Assembly: GCF_030268225.1 (NCBI RefSeq)
Contig: NZ_BSQG01000013.1
Span: 1 to 64,000 of the forward strand
DNA from: Nocardiopsis ansamitocini
Lineage (GTDB): Bacteria; Actinomycetota; Actinomycetes; Streptosporangiales; Streptosporangiaceae
Direction: 5' to 3'
DNA length: 64,000 bases
Shown: positions 52,728 to 61,000 of the stretch, piece by piece
Numbering within the stretch: position 1 is the first letter of the stretch
Layout of the letters: each line of letters begins with the position of its first letter
The notes under the pieces: model-generated
What the model saw: the letters and a program-made list of their open reading frames with translations, nothing else
Told to the model about the DNA's origin: nothing
Database searches by the model: none
Translations under genes and position numbers: made by a program

Positions 52728-53519
52728 TCAGGCCGAGGTCTTGTAGGAACTCCAACCGCCGTCCACCAGCAGTGACGTGCCGGTGATGTAGGAAGCGTCG
52801 GGGGAGAGCAGGAAGGCGATGGCCGAGGCGACCTCGGCGGGCTCGCCGAGGCGGCCCGCGACCGTCTGGTCGACGCTCATCGCCACGTCGGCGTCGCTGA
52901 CGCCGTCCCAGGCGCGGGTCAGGATCGGTCCGGGGAGAACGCTGTTGACCCGTACCTGCGGGCCGTACTCCACGGCCAGTTGCCGGGTCAGCCCGGTCAG
53001 TCCGGCCTTGGCCGCCGCGTAGGCGGGGCGCCCCGGGAGGCCGACGAGGGCGTGCACGGAGGAGACCGCCACGACGCTGCCCCGGTGGGCGCGCAGGTCG
53101 TCCAGGCAGGCCCGAACCCCCAGGAACGTCCCGGTCAGGCTCACACCGATCTGGGCGTCCCAGTCGGCCAGCGTCGTTTGGTGGGCGGGAGCGATGGTCA
53201 CCCGGTAGGCGTTGCTGACCAGCATCGACACCGGTCCGAAGGCGTCGTTGGCGACGGCTGCCGCCCGGTGCCAGGACTCCTCGTCGGAGACGTCGCAGTA
53301 CTGGAACAGCGCCGTGCCCCCGGCCGCGTCGATCGCCTGGGCCACCGCCCGGCCGCCCTCGGTGTCGATGTCGGTGACCAGTACCGACGCGCCATCCGCT
53401 GCCAGCCGTTGCGCGGTGGCGGCCCCGATGCCCCGGGCCGCGCCCGTGACCAGGGCGGTGCGGCCGTGAAAACGCCCGGCTGCGCCGGGCGGGGGGGCAA
53501 AGGACTGGGGGTCGGGCAT
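52728..53519 (-). CDS. SDR dehydrogenase, probable galactose/sugar dehydrogenase
   Basis: A 263-residue classical SDR: TALVTGAARGIGAATAQRLA (TGxxxGIG), VLVTDIDTEGGRAVA with the NAD-type acidic residue, AVSSVHALVGLPGRPAYAAA with the catalytic Ser and YxxxK, and a C-terminal YITGTSLLVDGGWSSY. It is the first gene of the operon with the FCD regulator and dgoD, so oxidation of galactose (or a related sugar) toward galactonate is the likely job. No lactonase was seen nearby. The enzyme assignment within SDR is inferred from context. Confidence 0.88.
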   Translation of the reverse strand: MPDPQSFAPPPGAAGRFHGRTALVTGAARGIGAATAQRLAADGASVLVTDIDTEGGRAVAQAIDAAGGTALFQYCDVSDEESWHRAAAVANDAFGPVSMLVSNAYRVTIAPAHQTTLADWDAQIGVSLTGTFLGVRACLDDLRAHRGSVVAVSSVHALVGLPGRPAYAAAKAGLTGLTRQLAVEYGPQVRVNSVLPGPILTRAWDGVSDADVAMSVDQTVAGRLGEPAEVASAIAFLLSPDASYITGTSLLVDGGWSSYKTSA

Positions 53520-53548
53520 GGTGCTCCCTGTCGCTGCGGGCCGGCGAA

Positions 53549-53563
53549 TTCATTAATTATGAA
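53549..53563. promoter_or_regulatory. Inverted repeat upstream of the SDR-GntR-dgoD operon
   Basis: TTCATTAATTATGAA is TTCAT and ATGAA in inverted repeat with a 5-base centre. It lies 30 bases upstream of the SDR start in a short AT-rich island, a typical place for a GntR operator overlapping the promoter. Confidence 0.55.
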
Positions 53564-53572
53564 AACTTATTG

Positions 53573-54377
53573 GGAGGTGTGTGTCTACCGTCACTCCGGC
53601 CCGCAACGCCGACCACCGCCCGCCTGCGGGGAGAGGAGCGTCGTTCCGCGCAGGCCGAAGCGGTCGGTCCTGCCTTTTTCGTCGCCGGAACCGGGCGCGC
53701 TCCCCAGAGGAGCGGCTCGGCCGCGCCCGCCGCGGTCACGGTGGCGAAACACCCGGGGGAGGGGAGACCCCGGGCATCGCCCGGTCCGGCCCCGAAGGGA
53801 CCGGCGGGCGCGGCGGCCCCGAACCATGCGTCCGAGTGGTCCCCGACGCGGATCCCAGGCAGCGCCGCCCCGGGCCGCAACCGCACCGCGAACCCACCCC
53901 GTGGGCACCGGCCGCGCACGTCCAGTGCCCACCCCCACCCAGCCGAGGGCGGATGCGCGCCACCGCTGCCGTTCCCAGGGGGTGACCGCTGTCGGGTAGC
54001 GTCCCCGGTCCGCGCTCCCGGGCGTGTCCTGATTTTCCGTCCCGTCAGCCGGGCACGGCCCCGTCGGCGCCTCCACCGGTTTTCGACGGGCCGGGGGCGC
54101 GATCTCTTCACCGCGCCGACAAAAAATCGAGCGCCGGCCAACGGGGGAGCAACCACACGGTCGGTTCATCCGAATTCCGCCGGTGACCAGGGGAGAAGCC
54201 GCCCAGGGCGGACGTTTGCCCCGATCGCGACACATCCCCTCAGGGGTGGGGGCAGTGGCCTTTCAGGTGAAAAACGGTCCCGATCCACCAATCCGCTCGA
54301 AAAACGGCAACGGATAAGGAATGGGTCCGACGATCGATCGTGGGCCCGGTCCGTGTCGATCCACCTGGAAGGTCATC
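53573..54377. other. Long intergenic region, no gene seen
   Basis: About 800 bases between divergent genes. The left three quarters are very GC-rich and their long frames show no family likeness or ribosome binding site. From about 54110 the sequence becomes AT-richer and should hold the promoter of the small secreted peptide gene; I see no certain -35/-10 pair. Confidence 0.35.
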
Positions 54378-54581
54378 ATGCGCACCATCTACCGACGTAC
54401 CCTCGCCGTCGGGGTCTCCGGACTCTTCGCCTCCGCCCTGCTGCTGGGCGCCTCCGCGCCGGCCCAGGCCGCGGCCCCGCCCGCGCAGGGCTCCGCGAGC
54501 TCCTCGGGCCTGCTGGGCGGACTGTTCGGCGGTGGCGGCCTGATCAGCATCTTCATCGGCAACTACCAGATCAACAACTGA
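54378..54581 (+). CDS. Small secreted peptide precursor (67 residues)
   Basis: A small protein with a classic signal peptide: RTIYRRTLAVGVSGLFASAL then LLGASAPAQAA, with cleavage expected after AQA. The mature ~36 residues are GSASSSGLLGGLFGGGGLIS followed by IFIGNYQINN, a glycine/serine linker plus a hydrophobic, Asn-ending tail. That tail faintly recalls the GNxxxxN strands of amyloid surface proteins such as chaplins, but the cysteines and spacing do not match, so I do not assign it. GGAAGG precedes the ATG. A strong hairpin follows at once, so it is a separate transcript upstream of the NRPS gene. Confidence 0.75.
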   Translation: MRTIYRRTLAVGVSGLFASALLLGASAPAQAAAPPAQGSASSSGLLGGLFGGGGLISIFIGNYQINN

Positions 54582-54603
54582 CCTTCGCCGCGTTGCCGGC
54601 ATC

Positions 54604-54633
54604 GAGGCCGCACCCCCATCGGGGTGCGGCCTC
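54604..54633 (+). terminator. Strong terminator after the secreted peptide gene
   Basis: GAGGCCGCACCCC at 54604-54616 pairs perfectly over 13 bases with GGGGTGCGGCCTC at 54621-54633, with a 4-base loop. It starts 22 bases after the stop codon. No long T run follows, as is common in high-GC genomes. Confidence 0.85.
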
Positions 54634-55067
54634 GCGCTTTGCGCGCGGGACCTTACCAAACGTCACTGAGCGGGATGCACGGCAAAAAATTTGTTTTCTG
54701 CCCGTTTCGTCGGGATGAAACGCCAGTTCGGTGGTCCTGTCCATCGGCCGGACAGCCGCAGCCGCAGGGGTTTTCGCTCCCGGGCCGCCTTGCTCGCCGT
54801 AATCGGGGAATGGCGTCCAGTCACCTCAAGTGACCTTGCTCACCCAAACTTCTTTCCCATTGGCCGCGAACCACCACCGATTGGAGTTTTCGGAGTGAAA
54901 GGAGGCCAAGGCGCACATGTCCTCGCGTGCCTCGCCGCCACAGCAGCGGATCGCGCCGCCACCGCGACCCGACTGACCCCCGCCCCGGGCCACACCGTTC
55001 CCGGCCCCCGACGCACTGGCCTGCGCCGGCTCCCCCCAAGAGCCCCGGCGCGATTGGAAGGTAAGCG
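54634..55067 (+). promoter_or_regulatory. NRPS upstream region with a possible coupled ORF
   Basis: About 430 bases that should hold the NRPS promoter. An AT-rich patch (AAAAAATTTGTTTTC near 54682-54696) is followed by an imperfect inverted repeat GTTTCGTC / GATGAAAC at 54704-54721, a possible operator. A 58-codon frame from GTG 54895 ends in a TGA that overlaps the NRPS ATG (ATGA). It is low-complexity and may be only a leader or chance. Confidence 0.35.
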
Positions 55068-58000
55068 ATGACGAACGCCTCCGGATCCCCCCGTCTGCCC
55101 CTCACCGCCGCCCAGACCGGACTCTGGTACGCCCAGCAGCTCGACCCGGCCAACCCGGTCTACGCGATCGCCGAGTACATCGAGATCGAGGGTCCGCTGG
55201 ACGTCGCCACCTTCCGCGCCGCGGTGCGCAGGGCCGTCCTGGAGACCGACGCCATCCACCTGCGCTTCGGGGAGGAGGACGGCCGGCCCTGGCAGCAGGT
55301 CGACCGCCCCGACGACTGGCAGCTCACCGTCGTCGACCTCACCGGCGAGACCGACCCCGCGGAGGCGGCCCGTGCCTGGATGCGCGACGACCTCGCCCAG
55401 CCTCTGGACGTGCACGGCGGCGCCCTGTTCGCCGAGGTGCTGTTCAGCCTGGGCCCCGAGCACTACTTCGTGTACCAGCGCGTCCACCACCTGCTGCTGG
55501 ACGGCTACGGCGCCGTGCTGGTCCTGGGCCGCATCACCGAGATCTACGACGCGCTCGTCGCCGGCACCGACCCCGGCCCCGCGCCGTTCGGCTCGTTCAC
55601 CGACCTCCTCGACGCGGACGCCGCCTACCCGGGCAGCCCGCAGCACGCCGACGACCTGGAGTTCTGGCGTGAGCGCACCGCCGGGACCGAAGAACCCGTC
55701 GGACTGGCCGGAACCCCGGCGCGCATGCCCCGCACGCTCCTGCGCGCCACCGCCCACCTGTCCCGTGCCGAGGCCAAGGCCGTCCTGGCCACGGCCCGCG
55801 CCCACCAGACCGGTATGCCGGCGGCGATCCTGACGGCGACCGCCGTCTACCTGCACCGCCTCACCGGTGCCCGCGACATCACCCTGGGCCTGCCGGTGAC
55901 CGCACGCAAGGGCGGCCACGCCCGCTCGGTCCCCGCGATGCTCTCCAACATCGTTCCCCTGCGCGTGCGGGTACGCCCCGACGCCCCCGTCGGTGAACTC
56001 CTGCGCGAGGTCGCCGCCGAGACCCGTGCGGTCCTGCGCCATCAGCGGTTCCGCTACGAGGACCTGCTGCGCGCCGAGGGTGCCGCCGGGCGCCGGCTCA
56101 CCGGCCCCTCGGTCAACATGCTGCCCGTCGCCGGGACGATGACCTTCGCCGGCCTCCCCGCCACCGCGCACAACCTCGCCATCGGCCCCGTGGACGACCT
56201 GTCCGTCATCGTGCACGGCGTCACCGCCGAGCGCGACATCCGCGTGGACTTCGACGCCAACCCCGACCTCTACGCCGCCGAGGACCTGGCCGACCACCAG
56301 CGCCGCTTCCTCGACCTGCTCGGCGCCTTCGCCGCCGCCCCCGAGACCCCCGTGGGAGCCCTGGCGCTGCTGGCCGAGCCCGAGCGCACCGCCCTGTTGG
56401 AGTCGGGGCGCGCCCCCGAGCGCGAGCGCCCCGCCCACACGGTCGTCGCCGAGTTCCAGCAGCGCGCCCGGCAGACCCCCGGGGCCACCGCCCTGGTCGC
56501 CCCCGACACCCGCCTCACCTTCGCCGAACTGGACGCCCGGTCCAACCAGCTGGCCCGCCACCTGCTCGCCCGGGGCGCACGCCCGGGAACGATCGTGGCC
56601 GTGCGCCTGCCACGCTGTGCGGACCTGGCCGTCGCCCTGCTCGCGGTGCTCAAGTCCGGTGCGGCCTACCTTCCGCTGGACCCCGGCTACCCCGCCGACC
56701 GGTTGGCCGCGATGACCGCCGACGCCCGCCCCGTCCTGACCCTGGCCCACACCGGGACCGCCGCGCACGACGCACCCGGCACCGTCGTGCTGGACGACGC
56801 CGACACCCGGGCCGCGCTCAAGGCCCTGGCCGACACCACCATCGGCGCGGGCGAGCGCCCCCGTCCCATCACCCCGGCCGACCTCGCCTACGTCATCTAC
56901 ACCTCCGGGTCCACCGGGCGCCCCAAGGGCGTGGCCGTGGAGCACGGTTCGCTGCTCAACCTGTTCCACTCCCACCGCGAGCAGGTGTTCGGTCCGGCCC
57001 GCGAGCGCGCCGGGCGCCCGCTGCGCGTGGCCCACACCGCGGGGCTGTCCTTCGACGCCTCCTGGGACCCCATCCTGTGGCTGGCCGAGGGCAACGAACT
57101 GCACCTGGTCCCCGACGAGGTCCGCCGCGACCCCCAGGCGCTGATGGCCCACCTGCATGCCGCGCGGATCGACGCCATCGAGACCACCCCCTCCTTCGCC
57201 CGCGCCCTGCTGGGCGAGGGACTGGCCACCCCGGGCGGCCCCACCGTCGTCGCCCTGGGCGGGGAAGCGGTGGACGCCGACCTGTGGCGTGCCCTCGCCG
57301 CGCTGGACCACGTCCGCGCCTACAACTTCTACGGCCCCACCGAGACCACCGTGGACAGCCTGATCGCCCCCATCACCGCCGACACCGAGCCCGACATCGG
57401 CCGCCCCGTGCCCAACACCCGCGCCTACGTCCTCGACAGCGGTCTGCACGCGGTCCCCGACGGCGCACCCGGCGAGCTCTACCTCTCCGGAGCCAACCTG
57501 GCCCGCGGCTACCTCGACCGCCCCGCCCTGACCGGCGAGCGGTTCGTCGCCGACCCCTTCGCCGCCGACGGCGCGCGCATGTACCGCACCGGCGACGTCG
57601 TACGCCGCCGCCCCGACGCCACGCTGCAGTTCCTGGGCCGCGCCGACGACCAGGTCAAGATCCGCGGCTTCCGCGTCGAGCCCGGCGAGATTGAGGCGGT
57701 CCTGCTGTCCCACCCCGACGTGGAACAGTCCGCGGTGGTGGTGCGCACCGACGCCGGGGACCCCCGCCTGGTCGGCTACGTCACCGGCACGGCCGACCCG
57801 GTCGAACTGCGCGAGCACACCGCCCGGATGCTGCCCGGCCACATGGTCCCCGCTCAGATCATGGCGCTGGACACGCTCCCGCTGACCCCCAACGGCAAAC
57901 TCGACCGTGCCGCGCTGCCCCGCCCCGACGTCACCGGTACCGCGGGGGCCCGGGAACCCGGCACCCCCGAGGAGACCCTGCTGCGCGACCTCTTCGCCGA

Positions 58001-61000
58001 CACCCTCGGCCTGGACGAGGTCGGCGTGGACGACGACTTCTTCGCCCTGGGCGGCCACTCCCTGTTGGCCACCCGGCTCATCGGGCGCATCCGCGACGCC
58101 CTGGGCACCGCACCGCCCATCCGCGACCTGTTCGAGCACCCCACCGTGGCCGGGCTGGCCACACGCCTGTTGGCCGGGGGGACCGACCGGCCGGTGCTCG
58201 CCCCCCGCGAGCGCCCCGAACGGATCCCGCTGTCCTACGCCCAGCGCCGCCTGTGGTTCCTCAACCGCTACGACCCCGCCTCGCCCGCCTACAACATCCC
58301 GGCCGCACTGCGCCTGCGCGGAGACCTCGACCCCGCGGCACTGCGCGGAGCCGTCGCCGACCTGGTTGACCGGCACGAGTCCCTGCGCACGGTCTTCCCC
58401 TGGACCGAGGAGGAACCGCGCCAGAACGTGCTGGCCGCCACCGATGCCGGACTGGACTACGCGGCCGTCTCCTGCACCGAGGCCGACCTCGCCCGCCTGC
58501 TGCGCGCGGAGTCCGCGCGCGGTTTCGACACCTCCGCAGAGCTGCCGCTGCGGGTCCGGCTGTTTCGCCTGGACTCCGGCGAGCACGTGCTGCTGCTGGT
58601 CCTGCACCACATCGCCGGCGACGGCTGGTCCCTGGCCCCGTTGGCCCGCGACCTGGCCGCCGCCTACTCCGCCCGCGTCACAGGAGGAGCACCCGCGCTC
58701 GCGCCGCTGCCGGTGCAGTACGCCGACTACACGCTGTGGCAGCGCGAGGCCCTGGGCGACGAGGACGACCCCGACAGCGACATCGCCCGCCAGCTCGCCT
58801 TCTGGCGCCGCACCCTGGCGGGGACGCCCGAGGAACTGGCCCTGCCCACCGACCGTCCCCGTCCCGCCGAGCCCAGCGGCCGCGGCGGCGCGGTTCCCGT
58901 GGAACTGCCCGCACGCCTGCACCGCGACCTGGCCGCCCTGGCCCGTTCGCGCGGCGCCAGCCTCTTCATGGTCCTACAGGCGGGGCTGGCCGCGCTGCTC
59001 ACCCGCCTCGGCGCGGGAGAGGACCTGCCCATCGGCACCCCCGTCGCCGGGCGCACCGACCCCGCGCTGGACGATCTCGTCGGCTTCTTCGTCAACACTC
59101 TCGTCCTGCGCACGGACACATCCGGTAACCCGACCATGGGGCAGCTCGTGGACCGGGTGCGCGCCACCGACCTGGCCGCCTACGCCCACCAGGACGCCCC
59201 CTTCGAGCGCGTCGTCGAAGAGGTGCGCCCCGCGCGCTCCGCGGCCCGCCACCCGCTGTTCCAGACCATGCTCACCCTGCAGAACACCCCCGAGGCCCGG
59301 CTGGAGATGCCCGGTCTGCACGTCGGGACCGAACCGGGCGCCGACTCCGGCGCGGCCAAGTTCGACCTCTCGCTGAGCCTGGCCGAGCGCTTCGCCGAGG
59401 ACGGAACCCCCGCCGGGGTGGCCGGCACCCTGGAGTACAGCGGCGACCTCTTCGACGCCTCCAGCGTCCGGGTGATCGCCGATCGCCTGGTCCGCGTCTT
59501 CCAGGCCCTGGCCGCCGACCCCGACACCCCCCTGTCCGAGACCGACATCCTGGCCCCCGGCGAACTGCGCGCCCTGGAGGCGGGCGCCCGAGGGCCCGTC
59601 CGCGCGGTGCCCGACACAACGATCGTCGGGCTCTTCACCGACCAGGCCCGCCGGACCCCCGGAGCGACCGCCGTGGTCGCGGGGAACCAGCGGCTCACCT
59701 TCGCCGACCTCGACGCCCGCTCCGACCGGTTGGCCCGCGTCCTCGCCGGACACGGCACCGGTACCGGCGACGTCGTGGCCGTCCTCCTGCCGCGCTCGGC
59801 CGACACGGTCGTGGCGCTGCTGGGCGTGCTCAAGAGCGGCGCCGCCTACCTGCCGGTGGACCTCTCCTACCCCAGTGAGCGCATCGCCCACATGCTCGCC
59901 GACTCCCGGCCCGCCCAGGTCGTCACCGGCGCGGCGGCCACGGTCGACATCGCCGTGGACGCCCCCGTGCTGCGCCTGGACGACCTTCCGCTGACCGTGC
60001 CCCGGTGCCCGGCGCCGGTCGGCCCCGCCGCCCACGACCTGGCCTACGTCGTCTACACCTCCGGGTCCACCGGGCGCCCCAAGGGCGTGGCCGTGGAGCA
60101 CCGGGCCCTGGCCAACCTGTTCTACTCCCACCGCGAGCAGGTGTTCGGTCCGGCCCGCGAGCGCGCCGGACGTCCGCTGCGCATGGCCCACACCGCCGGT
60201 GTCTCCTTCGACGCCGCCTGGGACCCCATCCTGTGGCTGGTGGACGGCCACGAACTGCACGTGATCGACGACGAGACCCGCGGCGACGCCGAGCGCCTCA
60301 CCGCCCATCTGCACGCGGTCGGCGCCGACGCCATCGAGACCACCCCCGCCTACGCCCGCCAGCTCGCGGCACTGGGACTGTTCGCCGACGGCGTCGGGCC
60401 GAGGGTCGTCGCCCTGGGCGGCGAGGCCGTGGACCCGGCCCTGTGGCGCACCCTGCGCGAGGTCCCCGGGCTCACCGCGCACAATTTCTACGGCCCCACC
60501 GAGGCCACCGTGGACAGCGTCACCGCCTCCGGCGACGACGAGCCCGAGCCCGTCATCGGCCGCCCCGTGGCCAACGTCGGGGCCCGGGTGCTGGACGCCC
60601 GACTGCGCCCGGTCCCGGCCGGCGTGGTGGGGGAGCTCTACCTGACCGGCGCGGGCCTGGCCCGCGGCTACCTAGGGCGTCCGGCCCTGACCGCGGAGCG
60701 TTTCATCGCCGACCCCGTCGCCGCCGACGGCACCCGCATGTACCGCACCGGCGACCTCGTCAGCCGCCGCCCCGACGGGGCCCTGCGCTTCGTGGGCCGC
60801 GTCGACGACCAGGTCAAGATCCGTGGTTTCAGGATCGAGCCCGGCGAGATCGAGGCGGTGCTCGCCGAGCACCCCGACGTCGCCCAGGCCGCCGCGGTGG
60901 TCGGCACCTCCAAGGCCGGCGACCCGCGCCTGGTCGCCTACGCCACCGCCCGGCCCGGCACCCGCCTGGACACCGCGGACGTGCGCGCCCGCGCCGCCGA

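Noticed and set aside
54378-54581. Calling the small secreted peptide a chaplin or rodlin
   Set aside because: It lacks the paired cysteines and the characteristic repeated strands of chaplins and is shorter than rodlins; only the Asn-rich end is reminiscent.
54840-58922. A very long open frame on the minus strand opposite the NRPS gene (about 1360 codons)
   Set aside because: It is the antisense shadow of a high-GC coding sequence; the + strand frame contains every NRPS motif in order.
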